From NCBI RefSeq assembly GCF_021533195.1, contig NZ_JAJNKB010000004.1, positions 248,001 through 312,000 of the forward strand: DNA of 64,000 bases. The letters are read 5' to 3'. Below, in pieces: positions 9,459 through 19,580 of the stretch. The translations under genes and the position numbers were made by a program. The notes under the pieces are model-generated. The model saw only the letters and a program-made list of their open reading frames with translations, did no database searches and was not told the DNA's origin. Origin of the DNA: Portibacter marinus (lineage in GTDB: Bacteria > Bacteroidota > Bacteroidia > Chitinophagales > Saprospiraceae). The stretch's first letter is position 1. Every line of letters starts with the position of its first letter.

Positions 9459-11018
9459 ATGTTGGTAAAAACGTTTGCGGGTGCTGTTCATGGAGTGGAA
9501 GCACGAACCATAACCATTGAAGTGAATGCTGGGGGACATGTGAGTGCAGGTAAATCCATGTATTATTTGGTTGGCTTGCCAGATTCTGCAGTAAAGGAAG
9601 GATTTCAAAGAGTTGAAGCGGCCATCAAAAACGTAGGGTTACGGATGCCTCGAGTCAAATTAATTGTCAATCTTGCACCAGCTGACATAAAAAAGGAAGG
9701 TTCCGCATTTGACTTACCTATTGCACTTGGAATTCTCGCCAGCACCAAACAGATTTCTGCAAATGCTCTAGCAGATTTTATGATCATGGGAGAATTATCT
9801 CTTGATGGAAGTTTGCGACCCATAAAAGGAGCTTTGCCAATCGCCATTCAGGCTAGAAATGAAGGTTATAAGGGATTGATTCTACCAAAACAGAATGCAA
9901 AGGAGGCTGCTATAGTCAATAAACTTGAGGTTTTTGGTATCCAAAACTTAAGAGAAGCGATTGATTTTGTCAATGGAAAAAGCGGGATAAATCCGATAGC
10001 ACACAATACGAGACAAAGTTTTAATCCGGGAATAAGTGGATGCAGCCTAGACTTTTCAGATGTAAGAGGCCAAAAAAATATTAAGAGAGCTCTTGAATTA
10101 GCAGCCGCCGGTGGGCATAACGCTATACTGATCGGACCTCCGGGTGCTGGCAAAACGATGCTTGCCAGAAGAATGCCTTCGATTCTTCCCCCGCTTAATT
10201 TATATGAAGCCCTAGAAACCACTAAAATACATTCTGTTGCAGGAAGATTAGGCGATGAGGAAGCTTTGATGATGACCAGACCATTCAGGTCACCACACCA
10301 TACCATTAGTGATGTTGCATTAGTGGGGGGAGGATCTCATCCCCACCCAGGCGAAATTTCATTAGCACATAACGGTGTGCTTTTTCTCGATGAGATTCCT
10401 GAATTCAAAAGAAGTGTTTTAGAAGTGATGAGACAGCCAATGGAAGAGAGGAAAGTAACCATCTCCAGAGCAAGAATATCCGTAGATTATCCGGCTAACT
10501 TTATGCTTATCGCATCAATGAATCCTTGCCCGTGCGGATATTACAATCATCCTGAAAAAGACTGCGTATGCGGACCCGGAGATGTTCAACGGTATCTCAA
10601 TAAAATTTCAGGGCCACTGCTGGACCGTATTGATCTTCACGTAGAAGTCACACCCGTTGGATATGATGAACTTAGTCTGCGTAACGTACCTTGCAGCGGT
10701 ACTAGCAAAGAAATAACAGAAAGAGTCATGCGCGCACGAAAGGTACAAAATCGTCGATTTAAGAAATACCCCGGATTATTTTGCAATGCTCAGATGAACA
10801 ATGGTCTTGTCAGAGATCATTGTAGGTTAGGAGATGCAGAAAGTATTTTGCTAAGAAAGGCCATGGAAAAACTACAATTGTCAGCAAGAGCATACGACCG
10901 TATTCTTAAAGTTTCCCGAACCATTGCAGATGTGGAAGGCGAAGATCATATCAATACTTTCCACCTTAGCGAAGCCATACAGTACAGGAGCCTGGACAGG
11001 GAGAACTGGGCGGGGTAA
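9459..11018 (+). CDS. comM: YifB/ComM family Mg-chelatase-like AAA+ ATPase
   Basis: The protein is 519 aa, normal for ComM. The N-terminal ChlI-like domain (about 20-140, with YYLVGLPDSAVKEGFQRVEA and VNLAPADIKKEGSAFDLPIA) is followed by the AAA+ core with Walker A GPPGAGKTMLARRMP (about 225), Walker B LFLDEIPEF and the sensor region ASMNPCPCGYY, then the C-terminal Mg_chelatase_C domain (about 415-519). ComM is a hexameric helicase that promotes branch migration during integration of DNA taken up by natural transformation. The last 53 codons (10857-11018) have a diverged second copy at 16858-17019, with identical protein sequence except for four residues. The gene therefore may have had its 3' end exchanged. 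Confidence 0.95.
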   Translation: MLVKTFAGAVHGVEARTITIEVNAGGHVSAGKSMYYLVGLPDSAVKEGFQRVEAAIKNVGLRMPRVKLIVNLAPADIKKEGSAFDLPIALGILASTKQISANALADFMIMGELSLDGSLRPIKGALPIAIQARNEGYKGLILPKQNAKEAAIVNKLEVFGIQNLREAIDFVNGKSGINPIAHNTRQSFNPGISGCSLDFSDVRGQKNIKRALELAAAGGHNAILIGPPGAGKTMLARRMPSILPPLNLYEALETTKIHSVAGRLGDEEALMMTRPFRSPHHTISDVALVGGGSHPHPGEISLAHNGVLFLDEIPEFKRSVLEVMRQPMEERKVTISRARISVDYPANFMLIASMNPCPCGYYNHPEKDCVCGPGDVQRYLNKISGPLLDRIDLHVEVTPVGYDELSLRNVPCSGTSKEITERVMRARKVQNRRFKKYPGLFCNAQMNNGLVRDHCRLGDAESILLRKAMEKLQLSARAYDRILKVSRTIADVEGEDHINTFHLSEAIQYRSLDRENWAG

Positions 11019-11181
11019 TTTGCAGTCTTTAGAAATTCTCGAATTTAAATAGGTGAGGCTCCATGCAATTAGTTCAATTATAATTTTTTACACCAAATAC
11101 TTAATTTAATTCATGAAAGTGCTTCTGTACTTTATATAAGTGATCTTATATTGTAAGCTAATCCTTTAACGCCCACGTATT

Positions 11182-14100
11182 TTGAGATTTCTTTTCTTAT
11201 TAAGCCAACTATTTCTTGTCAGCACTATCTCAACTCAGAGTATAGTTTTTGACAGAGAAATTAAGTCGACAGAGCATGGAATGCCAGATCGATTGGTCAA
11301 TGGAATTGTTAGAGATTCATTAGGATTTATCTGGTTAGGTACAAGAAATGGTTTGGCTCGTTCTACCCCTCATTCCATCAAATCGTTCTCGACTAAATCT
11401 CCATTGATTAAAATTTCTGAAAATAAAATAGAACAACTAAGTATAGCTTCCCCAGCCTACTTGTCCCTACATGTGGCGCAAACCAGCGAACTAAATTTAG
11501 ATGTCATCAATACTTTCACAGGAAAAATCAATCATATCAAAAGTGAAAAGAAAAATGGTGTTAAAGGAAAAGTCATCGCCAGAAATTTTGATTTAAAAGG
11601 TAAGAGTATCGTCTTGTCTTTCCAGAATGATTCATTGATTATTAGTAGGTTTAATTTTGAAGACCTGAAGTATCACAAAGTGATTGCTTTTTCTTCTCAA
11701 GCCTTCAATGATAATTATTCTAATTCGTTGAACGGGGTGAAATTATTTGAAACCTCTGACTATTACTGGGTCAGTTTATGGCAGAATAAAAATCAAAATG
11801 TCTTACTTAATATTAACAAAGATTACAGAACTAAAACGGAATTCATTTTCGGTCCTACAAACAGTGAGCCCTATGCAATATCTGAATTGCATGATGGCAG
11901 AATTATCGCTGTTGATCATAGAGATAGAGTTGTTATTTATGATCATAAAAGCAATCTATTTAAAGATTGGAATATAAAAATCCCACCAGGGACCTTCTCA
12001 AAATATGAAGATCTATCTGGCAATATTTTATTTTATGAAAAGGACAATTATGGCAAAATTAACCACAATAATATATGGCTCTTGTCCAGTGAGAATGAAA
12101 TAAAAAAATACGGACAAATTTTTGATGGTATCACGAGTGTTTTTGCTCTGTACAGTGATAATCTTGAGAAACAGTTGCACATTGGAACAGATAGAGGATA
12201 CGAATTAGTTACTTTGAAAAGCCAGAAAGTTGCCAGTTATGCTGAATTAGCAAACGATAATAATTTTGGAATCTCCGGTAGGGGGATAGGTCGTTTGGAT
12301 AGCTTAAGAATTCTTTTGTCCACCGAAAATGATGGTTTTCATTTACTTGATACCAAGAGTAATGCGCTCAATCGGCTAGATAAGCATTTTAAAAACCATA
12401 AGTTACTTCTTGATAGTAATAGCGGGCGCGACCTTGTTAAAGACTCAAAGGGAAATCTTTGGGGAAAAAGTGATACTTACACTGTAGTTTGCTTCAATGG
12501 CGTGTCGAGAAAAATCGATCTGTTTAAAACTAATAACCCTGAAGCCAATTTAGCTATTGATGGAAAAGATCGTCTATATCTCATTGGGGCACATAAAATA
12601 TCCCGACTAGATCCAAATTCTGGAAAGGAGGAAGTTTTATTTGATCACATGGGCAATAATCCTTTAGATACAGTAAGAGGACACTATGGTACAATATTTA
12701 ATGATAGCTTGCTTTGGGTATGCACTTCAAATGGTTTGTTAAAAATGAATATTGAGACTGGAAAGTGCATAATCTTTAGGACTCAGGAATCCATTTTTCT
12801 CAAATACAGAGATATCTTTTCAACATTGACAATGTCTGATAAAGGCTTACTTTACGTGGGAAGTATGGTCAATGGTCTTTATATTTTCAATCCAAAGACC
12901 GAAAAGTTTGTCGATCATTTAGAAGAAAAAGATGGACTATGTAATAACAACGTAGTAGGTATATTAGAAGACTGGGATCAATGTGTATGGATAAGTACAT
13001 ATAATGGGCTCTCTCTCCTGGATCCTCAAGAAAATACCTTTAGTAATTTTTATCCGGACGATGGCTTTAATCAAAGTGAATTTAATCGTTACTCCTTCTT
13101 CAGAGATGACCAGGACTCCCTTCTATATTTTGGTGGGATGAATGGTTTCAACGCTTTTAATCCCAGTGAATTGATGGACAATTATGCAAGCACCCCTTCT
13201 TTAAGATTTGATGAAATTACATGGTTTGATGGGCATAGCAGGCAGGATAGCAATTTGCTATTCTTTGAAAATCAAAATAATAGTATTGTAGTCTCTCCTC
13301 ATAATAGATCTGTCAATGTAAGTTTTAGCCTGATAGATATCGGTGATCCAAAATACCATCAATATGCTTATAAAATCAAAGGACTAGATCAAAACTGGAT
13401 ATATCAAGGTAGTGAACCTGTCGTAAGAATAAATTATCTGCCTGCAGGAAAACACAATTTGTTGATTTCTGGTAGAAATAAGCGTGGAACTCAAGCTTAT
13501 CAAAACCTGGAATTAGAAATTCAAGTCTTACAATTTTGGTATCTGCGATGGTGGGCAATTTTGACTTACCTGGGGGTTGTGGGAACTATGATATATATCT
13601 TGTACAAATTCAATTTAAGAAGACGATTAGCACTTAGCAAAGCCAATCAATTACAGGAACTTAACAATTTTAAGGATAATTTTTTCACAAATGTTACACA
13701 TGAGTTTCGTACTCCATTGACCATTATTATTGGTGCCTCGGACCTAATTCACACTAAGCTTACTCAACTGAAAGACGAAAACGCTGCATATCTATCCAAT
13801 CTCTCGTCAACCATTCTGTCAAGTGGTCAGACTTTACTTGAGAATATCAATCAGATTCTAAATGTTTCTAAACAAAAAAATACGACCTGGAACATTAAGT
13901 ATGTTCAGGGAGATGTCATTAAATTTTTGACAGAGATTGCCTTGGGATTTGAAAGTTTGGCCTCTAAAAAGGGAATTCATTTCGAATTAAAAGTGGATAC
14001 AGAAGATATCATTATGGATTATGATTCTGAAAAACTTCGTATCATTTTGCACAATCTATTGTCGAATGCTTTCAAGTATACGCAGAAAGGAGGAAGAGTG

Positions 14101-15237
14101 GAAATGAGTATAAAAGAAATTAAGTTAAGCTCTAGGGAAGATTTAAATGGAGAAGAGAGTAATTATCTTTTGATCGAAGTTCATGATACAGGCATAGGCA
14201 TTTTAGAAGAAGATCAGAGTAGAATCTTCGAGAAATATTATCAGGTTGTAAGTGAATTGCAAACTGGTGGCAGTGGCATTGGATTATCACTGGTTAAAGA
14301 GATTATTGAAAAAATAGGAGCAAAATTAGAAGTCACTAGTACTCTGGGAAAAGGTAGTACGTTTTCCGTCATGTTACCTATAGAGAAGGCAGCTTTGAGT
14401 ATCTCTGAATCCACTGGCTTGGATTCTAACTTTCATCAAGATGATGCACCGAGGTTAAGTGAAGAAAATATCGAACTACTCATTATCGAGGATAATATTC
14501 AAATAAGCGATTTCTTGACTCAAAGTCTTAAACATACAGCCAAAATAACTACAGCAAGAAATGGTAAGGAAGGTTTGGAAATTGCGAAGACCAATATTCC
14601 GGATATTATTCTTTCGGACATCATGATGCCGATCATGGATGGACTTGAAGTTGTAGAAACACTAAAAAAAACACCGGCTATTGATCATATACCTATCGTA
14701 TTGTTGACAGCGAAAAGTGATATTGAAGATAGGATCATGGGAATGAATGTAGGAGCAGATGCTTACTTAGCGAAACCTTTTAATGTACGCGAACTAATCG
14801 CAACTCTGGAAAATATTCTCAAACAAAGGGAATTATTGAGGGCATATCATAGAAGGATACTTCTAGCGGAGTTGGACCCAGTAAATGAAAAAGACAACGA
14901 CGAAGCGTCTAATTTTGTGACGCGGGCCAAAAGTTACATTGAAGAAAATATAGAGAATCCTGAAATCCAAGGCGAAGATCTTGCTCAGCTTTTTAACATG
15001 AGCTATTGGACTTTCAACCGAAAGATTGCAGCACTGACGGGATTGACACCTAATAAATTTATTCGTTCTGTTCGCTTGGAAAGGTCAAAACACTTGCTGA
15101 AAAATTCTTCAAAGAATATCAGTGAAGTGGCTTATGCTGTAGGCTTCAAAGATCCAAAGTACTTTACTCGAGTTTTTACCATGGAGAATGAGTTAAATCC
15201 AACAGAGTGGAAGGAACAGGTAGAAATTCAGCAGTAA
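11182..15237 (+). CDS. Hybrid two-component system protein (propeller, kinase, receiver, AraC output)
   Basis: The protein is 1351 aa and unites a whole signalling pathway. It has a signal peptide (about 1-19), Reg_prop repeats making two periplasmic propellers (MPDRLVNGIVRD...IWLGTRNG onward), a Y_Y_Y domain (about 720-785), and a membrane helix (WWAILTYLGVVGTMIYILY). The HisKA domain has its phospho-acceptor in VTHEFRTPLT (about 840). HATPase_c follows (NLLSNAFKYT, DTGIGI, GGSGIGLSL), then a receiver domain with the Asp in ILSDIMMPIMDG (about 1143) and a C-terminal AraC HTH. The only start that gives the signal peptide is a TTG at 11182, because an in-frame stop lies just upstream. Such HTCS proteins usually control polysaccharide loci; no SusC/D genes are near. 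The neighbouring glycine-rich gene converges with it. Confidence 0.93.
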   Translation: MRFLFLLSQLFLVSTISTQSIVFDREIKSTEHGMPDRLVNGIVRDSLGFIWLGTRNGLARSTPHSIKSFSTKSPLIKISENKIEQLSIASPAYLSLHVAQTSELNLDVINTFTGKINHIKSEKKNGVKGKVIARNFDLKGKSIVLSFQNDSLIISRFNFEDLKYHKVIAFSSQAFNDNYSNSLNGVKLFETSDYYWVSLWQNKNQNVLLNINKDYRTKTEFIFGPTNSEPYAISELHDGRIIAVDHRDRVVIYDHKSNLFKDWNIKIPPGTFSKYEDLSGNILFYEKDNYGKINHNNIWLLSSENEIKKYGQIFDGITSVFALYSDNLEKQLHIGTDRGYELVTLKSQKVASYAELANDNNFGISGRGIGRLDSLRILLSTENDGFHLLDTKSNALNRLDKHFKNHKLLLDSNSGRDLVKDSKGNLWGKSDTYTVVCFNGVSRKIDLFKTNNPEANLAIDGKDRLYLIGAHKISRLDPNSGKEEVLFDHMGNNPLDTVRGHYGTIFNDSLLWVCTSNGLLKMNIETGKCIIFRTQESIFLKYRDIFSTLTMSDKGLLYVGSMVNGLYIFNPKTEKFVDHLEEKDGLCNNNVVGILEDWDQCVWISTYNGLSLLDPQENTFSNFYPDDGFNQSEFNRYSFFRDDQDSLLYFGGMNGFNAFNPSELMDNYASTPSLRFDEITWFDGHSRQDSNLLFFENQNNSIVVSPHNRSVNVSFSLIDIGDPKYHQYAYKIKGLDQNWIYQGSEPVVRINYLPAGKHNLLISGRNKRGTQAYQNLELEIQVLQFWYLRWWAILTYLGVVGTMIYILYKFNLRRRLALSKANQLQELNNFKDNFFTNVTHEFRTPLTIIIGASDLIHTKLTQLKDENAAYLSNLSSTILSSGQTLLENINQILNVSKQKNTTWNIKYVQGDVIKFLTEIALGFESLASKKGIHFELKVDTEDIIMDYDSEKLRIILHNLLSNAFKYTQKGGRVEMSIKEIKLSSREDLNGEESNYLLIEVHDTGIGILEEDQSRIFEKYYQVVSELQTGGSGIGLSLVKEIIEKIGAKLEVTSTLGKGSTFSVMLPIEKAALSISESTGLDSNFHQDDAPRLSEENIELLIIEDNIQISDFLTQSLKHTAKITTARNGKEGLEIAKTNIPDIILSDIMMPIMDGLEVVETLKKTPAIDHIPIVLLTAKSDIEDRIMGMNVGADAYLAKPFNVRELIATLENILKQRELLRAYHRRILLAELDPVNEKDNDEASNFVTRAKSYIEENIENPEIQGEDLAQLFNMSYWTFNRKIAALTGLTPNKFIRSVRLERSKHLLKNSSKNISEVAYAVGFKDPKYFTRVFTMENELNPTEWKEQVEIQQ

Positions 15238-15256
15238 AGGGATGCGGAAGATACGC

Positions 15257-16495
15257 TTAATTACTGCTATAAACGGTCATGATTATATATGCCTGCCCAC
15301 CATTACCTCCTGCGCTCGGTGCTGTGCCATTTCTTGATCCCTCACCACCTTCTCCACCTTGACTGAATGGAGCAGACCTAGGCAATTCTACCGACCCAGC
15401 AATAACCTCCGGAGCTTGAACAGCAACTACAACTTCTTGTCCACAAAAACAGCTACTCTCGTTGAAAATCTGCCCCCCTTCAGATGCTACACCTCTTCGC
15501 CCTTCCCTTCCTAGTCGGATCAAACCACCATTAGGCACAAAAGGATTACTAACTAAACCTCCAAAACCTCCTGCTGCATTGCAATCGGAAGAAGATCTGC
15601 CAAATCCACCACCTCCACCTCCAGGAACACTAATCAGCATACCTAGATCTGGAATATTAACCGGGATATGTTCAATGTGAGTAACTACTCCACGTTGTCC
15701 AAATTGACCGACTCCTCCTCCTTGTCCACCCGAACCTATGAAAAATTGGTATTTTTCGCCGGGAACTAAATCAATAACTGCCCTAACATAAGTCCCAGAA
15801 GCGCCGGAACCTCCCCCACTACTTCCATCACTAGCGACATTGGTACCACAAGTGTGACTTCCTCCTGACGTTCCACCACCGCCGCCGCCACCTCCAGAAC
15901 CCCATATCTCTACAATTGCTGAAGTAACTCCTGGAGGGCAATCCCACTCTTGAGTAGATGTAAATTCAACAATACTACTAGGACCTGCAGAGCTCACATA
16001 ACCTACATTAGCATGATTTCCCCATGAATATGCTTCATTCCATTGTTCTGAATTTCCACCATCGGAGGTAATTGTGCCATTTACATGAAGCAAAGAACTT
16101 GGATTATTTATACCTATTCCAACCTTCCCTTGGTGATTGATGATCATTCTTTCATATAAGGTGCCTTGAAATGATGTATAGAATCGTAAATCACCGGAAT
16201 TTATATTGTCCGTATTAAAGGATGATATACGCCCACCCGTATAATCAAGATTATTATTTGCGGCAGCAAAATTGACAAAATTTATTTGAGCAAATGGCGA
16301 GGTGTTTTGATTTCTAGCGCCTCCAATCCATATATTGCGAGTTAAGTCTAATGAATCATTTCCTCTATCCAATATCATATTTCCACCAAAAATATGTAGT
16401 TTTTCTGTTGGGGATTCGGTGTCTATACCTACGTTTTGAGCTTGAATAAAAATCGCGCCGGAAAAGTAAAAAAATAGAACGTATAGCTGTTTCAT
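15257..16495 (-). CDS. Secreted glycine-rich protein with tail-fibre-like N-terminal part
   Basis: The protein is 412 aa with a signal peptide (about 1-19, ending IFIQAQ). The N-terminal half has VGIDTESPTEKLHI and VGIGINNPSSLLHVNGTI, the pattern of Bacteroidota surface and tail-fibre-like proteins that place GIGT.NP...L.V repeats on the cell exterior. From about residue 170 there is a Gly_rich_2-like domain: STQEWDCPPGVTSAIVEIWG followed by long Gly runs and scattered Cys. No type A sorting domain is seen at the end (QAYIIMTVYSSN). The stop codon lies 20 bp from the end of the hybrid sensor gene, which is convergent. Function is unknown; adhesion or a surface coat is an inference. It lies inside the interval bounded by the two comM 3' ends. 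Confidence 0.8.
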   Translation of the reverse strand: MKQLYVLFFYFSGAIFIQAQNVGIDTESPTEKLHIFGGNMILDRGNDSLDLTRNIWIGGARNQNTSPFAQINFVNFAAANNNLDYTGGRISSFNTDNINSGDLRFYTSFQGTLYERMIINHQGKVGIGINNPSSLLHVNGTITSDGGNSEQWNEAYSWGNHANVGYVSSAGPSSIVEFTSTQEWDCPPGVTSAIVEIWGSGGGGGGGGTSGGSHTCGTNVASDGSSGGGSGASGTYVRAVIDLVPGEKYQFFIGSGGQGGGVGQFGQRGVVTHIEHIPVNIPDLGMLISVPGGGGGGFGRSSSDCNAAGGFGGLVSNPFVPNGGLIRLGREGRRGVASEGGQIFNESSCFCGQEVVVAVQAPEVIAGSVELPRSAPFSQGGEGGEGSRNGTAPSAGGNGGQAYIIMTVYSSN

Positions 16496-16857
16496 ATTTT
16501 AGGTTATTATTGTAGTTCATCTGAAGTTCCTGCATTTGGATTAACAGAAATGGGGCTCAATCGCTAATAGGTTACACTAGTAATTGATAAAGGTCAATGA
16601 AAATCAATGACCAGCCAATAATTCTAAGAGAAAGAAGTTGGATGAAATTGGCAAAAAGGTGGACAAAATTGACATGGAGTGATAAAGGATTGATTATCAC
16701 AACTGTAATCTTACAATCTATTGTAGAAAAGGTAATATGCATTCTTTAAACAAACCACATAAATTATAAGTAAAAAGCCATATTGACCTATAAAAATAGT
16801 ATCGTAATCTGCCTTATAAAGTACGATCATTCAAAAGGCAAAATTGTCAATCAGAAA
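16496..16857. other. Intergenic region upstream of the comM fragment, 362 bp
   Basis: No gene is supported. The frame that contains the comM fragment stays open back to a TTG at 16783, but the peptide encoded between 16783 and 16857 has no similarity to the matching part of ComM, so homology begins abruptly at 16858. I see no inverted repeats or integrase-type sites here by eye. Confidence 0.5.
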
Positions 16858-17019
16858 AAAGCCATGGAAAAGCTTCAATTATCTGCAAGAGCCTATGATC
16901 GTATTTTAAAAGTATCCAGAACCATCGCTGATGTAGAAGGAGAAGAAAAGATCAGCACTTATCACCTGAGTGAAGCTATTCAGTATAGAAGTTTAGACAG
17001 AGAGAATTGGGCAGGATAA
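16858..17019 (+). pseudogene. Free-standing comM 3'-end fragment (Mg_chelatase_C terminus)
   Basis: These 162 bases repeat the last 53 codons and stop codon of comM at 10857-11018. By hand alignment the peptides share 49 of 53 residues (changes D/E, H/K, N/S, F/Y), while 27 further codons differ silently; 36 of 162 bases differ in all. Homology stops sharply at the Lys-Ala-Met on the left and at the TAA on the right. An ATG at 16864 could give a 51-residue peptide (52 codons with the stop), but there is no ATPase core, so a ComM function is not possible. The many silent changes mean the two ends diverged as parts of working genes, in different genomes or as full paralogues. It could mark an integration or replacement event rather than decay in place. 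Confidence 0.85.
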
Positions 17020-17037
17020 AAATGATCAAGCCAAATC

Positions 17038-18144
17038 TCAGCTATCCTTATGAGAAAGCTTCACTATATTACCAATTTGGGGGTCAATTCTACCATTCAA
17101 CATGTCCAAATATAGTTTTTCTAATTCCTGAAAGCCATCGTACTCATTTATAGAAATCATTGAATAAACTTCATCGCTAAATTGCTTCCAGGTTACACCC
17201 ACCTTTTTCATAAATTCAGATCTTCCCCACAATTCTTGAAACTGTACAGCATAGGTTGGTGCAAAGAAAAAGGTACCCTTTTGGAATTTGGGATCATTGC
17301 CATTCAAGTTTTTCCAATCAGCAATTCCTACCAGGCAATTATACACTAAGTTTTCAGTAAGTAGCGACTGCAATTCAACTTGAGTATTATAATTGCCCGC
17401 AAAATCAATGACAATGGCTTTTTTATTAATTTTTAACTGATCGATAAAATCATAGCTGATCACCTGATCATACCAGCCTAAATCACTAACAAACTTAGTG
17501 TTCTTTGGAGAAGTAAGACCGACAAGATGAAATTGTAGATCATTTCTTTCTTTTCGATGCGCCAGAAGACTTGCCAATGCTTGAGCCGTCTTGCTGGAGG
17601 CACTTGTAATAATGATATAGCTTGCACTGTAAAATTTCTCTTTAACAAGGTGTGCTTCGATTAAGAATGAAGTAATAAATAGTGGACGGTATATGGAATT
17701 CAGTTCTTCTGTATCAGGAGTGAAAGATGGATCTGTTTGGACATTACTATAAAAGTTGTAAACTGGTGGAAGTTTTTGTCTGTGCTCAGATTGATCCACA
17801 AAACCCATTTGGGAAACTTTGTCAACGTTTACAAGTAAGTGGGAACTCATGGGATAATAGCCATAAAAGCGTTCACCCGCTTTTACATTTGGATGCTGTG
17901 ATTTTAAGACATTAGCAAAACCCCACGCCGGAATGATACCATAGTCGGAATCGGTTGGGAAAAAGTCCCAATAATTCATTTTTGTGCCTACCACACCATA
18001 AGTAATATTGTTGGAGGTGATAGAAAAATGATCAATCTCCAGTAGAACCTGATCATCAAGTAGTTGATTTGAATAAGTCTTCTCTACTATTTTTGTACTC
18101 TGCAGATCATCTCTTTTTACTCTAAAGTCACGCGCATTGATCAT
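17038..18144 (-). CDS. DUF2855 family protein
   Basis: The protein is 368 aa if translation starts at the ATG at 18144 (MINARDFRVKRDDL); the frame is open 27 codons further to 18225, but family members normally begin close to the RDDL segment. The sequence follows the MDR-like (quinone oxidoreductase-like) outline of DUF2855: an N-terminal barrel (DDQVLLEIDHFSITSNNITY, then a GYYPMSSHLLV segment) and a nucleotide-binding-like half (YIIITSASSKTAQALASLLA, then FHLVGLTSPKN). The Rossmann glycine pattern is degenerate, as in the family, so catalytic activity is unproven. It is convergent with the comM fragment, with an 18-bp gap. It appears to be a single-gene unit. Confidence 0.8.
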   Translation of the reverse strand: MINARDFRVKRDDLQSTKIVEKTYSNQLLDDQVLLEIDHFSITSNNITYGVVGTKMNYWDFFPTDSDYGIIPAWGFANVLKSQHPNVKAGERFYGYYPMSSHLLVNVDKVSQMGFVDQSEHRQKLPPVYNFYSNVQTDPSFTPDTEELNSIYRPLFITSFLIEAHLVKEKFYSASYIIITSASSKTAQALASLLAHRKERNDLQFHLVGLTSPKNTKFVSDLGWYDQVISYDFIDQLKINKKAIVIDFAGNYNTQVELQSLLTENLVYNCLVGIADWKNLNGNDPKFQKGTFFFAPTYAVQFQELWGRSEFMKKVGVTWKQFSDEVYSMISINEYDGFQELEKLYLDMLNGRIDPQIGNIVKLSHKDS

Positions 18145-18323
18145 AATACCTTTGATATTATTTGATTTGATCAATGAAAGTACAATTTGATTTTGAACTT
18201 CAGAAATGTATAGTTTCAGTACCACATTAGGACATATCTAGAGTAATTATGTCTTGACGAAGTTAGCGGACAAGCTGTTGGCATTAAATCAACAGTGCTC
18301 ATTGAAATGCTTATCTTTCCCCC

Positions 18324-19580
18324 ATGAAAAAACTTAAATGGTCACTTTTATTGGTTTGGTTTTTTATACAAGTCATTGACGCACAGACCAGTGTCATAGA
18401 ATTCCAACCGAATTTTTACATGCAGGGCACCCATTTCATCTCTGATCCTCAAGTCTTAAGTGTGGAGAAAACATCCCTTGATTTTATCAGATTATCCTGT
18501 TATCATTCTGAAAATAAGGAGGCCAATATCACATACCGGATTAAAAGAGAGCATAAATGGTCATCCTGGCAAGTTATGGAAGAGCAAAGAGAATTTGTAG
18601 CTTCTGATCGCCGAGCTTATAGTACTAATGTTTTTCGAACAAACTTTCAGGCGATACAATTCAGAACAGATCGAAAGCTCGGAAGCGCATTGACATTTCG
18701 ATTATTTATCGCGTCTCCATCAAAACCTCGGTTTGTCAATCAGGCGTTTAGCCGTACAAGTTCATGCGAGTTACCTTTGACTTGTTTGCGAGACTGCTGG
18801 TGTCCAACTTGCCCCATTGACCCAACTCCACAATTCACAGAACCTACACATCTTATTGTCCATCACTCTGCGGGAGTCAATGAAAGTAACAATTTTGAAT
18901 TGATCGTAGAATCGATTTGGGATCTACACGTTAATACCAATGGATGGGATGACATTGGATACAATTGGTTAATCGATCCCAACGGAGTTTTGTATGAGGG
19001 ACGACCAGATGATTACCAGGGAGCTCACTTTAGTTGTCTTAATGAAAACACAGTAGGCATCTGTGTTCTAGGAACCTACACGGATGTGCCTCCATCTGAA
19101 GAGGCTTTAACTACGCTAACTAATTTATTGGCCTACGAGGCTGTAACACACGGCATAGACGTAGAAGAAACTGCTTATCATGAAAAGGGAGATTACTTTC
19201 TCCAAACCATCGCCGGGCATCGAGATAGTCAAGGTTCAGATAAAGCCTGTTCTTCTACCATATGTCCCGGAGATCAATTTTACCCACTTTTGGAACCTAT
19301 TCGACAAATTATTGCCGAATTGCCATGTTATGGAGAAATCACTTCGACGGAAGAACAGCTTTCCAATTTTGAAGTTGAAATTTATCCTAATCCTACTAGA
19401 GATATAATGTTTGTGAAAACTAAAATGTTAGGTGATACCGAACTTCAGATAATAGACAATAATGGAAAGATGCTTGAAATGATCAGAGCGAATGTTCAAG
19501 TTCACCTCTCACATCTGTCAGCTGGAATGTACTATTTAGAATCAGGAGGAAAGGTCGTCGGTAAATTTGTGAAGTACTGA
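18324..19580 (+). CDS. Secreted N-acetylmuramoyl-L-alanine amidase (PGRP type) with type IX sorting domain
   Basis: The protein is 418 aa. It has a signal peptide (about 1-20, ending IDAQ), a beta-rich N-terminal region, then an amidase_2/PGRP domain: THLIVHHSAGVNESNNFE (first Zn-ligand His about 180), DIGYNWLIDPNGVLYEGRPD, GAHFSCLNENTVGICVLG, and TIAGHRDSQGSDKACSSTIC, which holds the second His and a Cys in the position of the third ligand. The last about 75 residues are a type A T9SS sorting domain (VEIYPNPTRDIMFVK ... LSAGMYYLESGGKVVGKFVKY), so it is exported across the outer membrane by the type IX system and probably attached to the surface or released. Attack on foreign peptidoglycan or on shed wall is more likely than internal wall turnover. 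Confidence 0.92.
   Translation: MKKLKWSLLLVWFFIQVIDAQTSVIEFQPNFYMQGTHFISDPQVLSVEKTSLDFIRLSCYHSENKEANITYRIKREHKWSSWQVMEEQREFVASDRRAYSTNVFRTNFQAIQFRTDRKLGSALTFRLFIASPSKPRFVNQAFSRTSSCELPLTCLRDCWCPTCPIDPTPQFTEPTHLIVHHSAGVNESNNFELIVESIWDLHVNTNGWDDIGYNWLIDPNGVLYEGRPDDYQGAHFSCLNENTVGICVLGTYTDVPPSEEALTTLTNLLAYEAVTHGIDVEETAYHEKGDYFLQTIAGHRDSQGSDKACSSTICPGDQFYPLLEPIRQIIAELPCYGEITSTEEQLSNFEVEIYPNPTRDIMFVKTKMLGDTELQIIDNNGKMLEMIRANVQVHLSHLSAGMYYLESGGKVVGKFVKY

Noticed and set aside
9866-10306. Antisense 146-codon frame inside comM
   Set aside because: Shadow of the coding strand; no start context, no domain.
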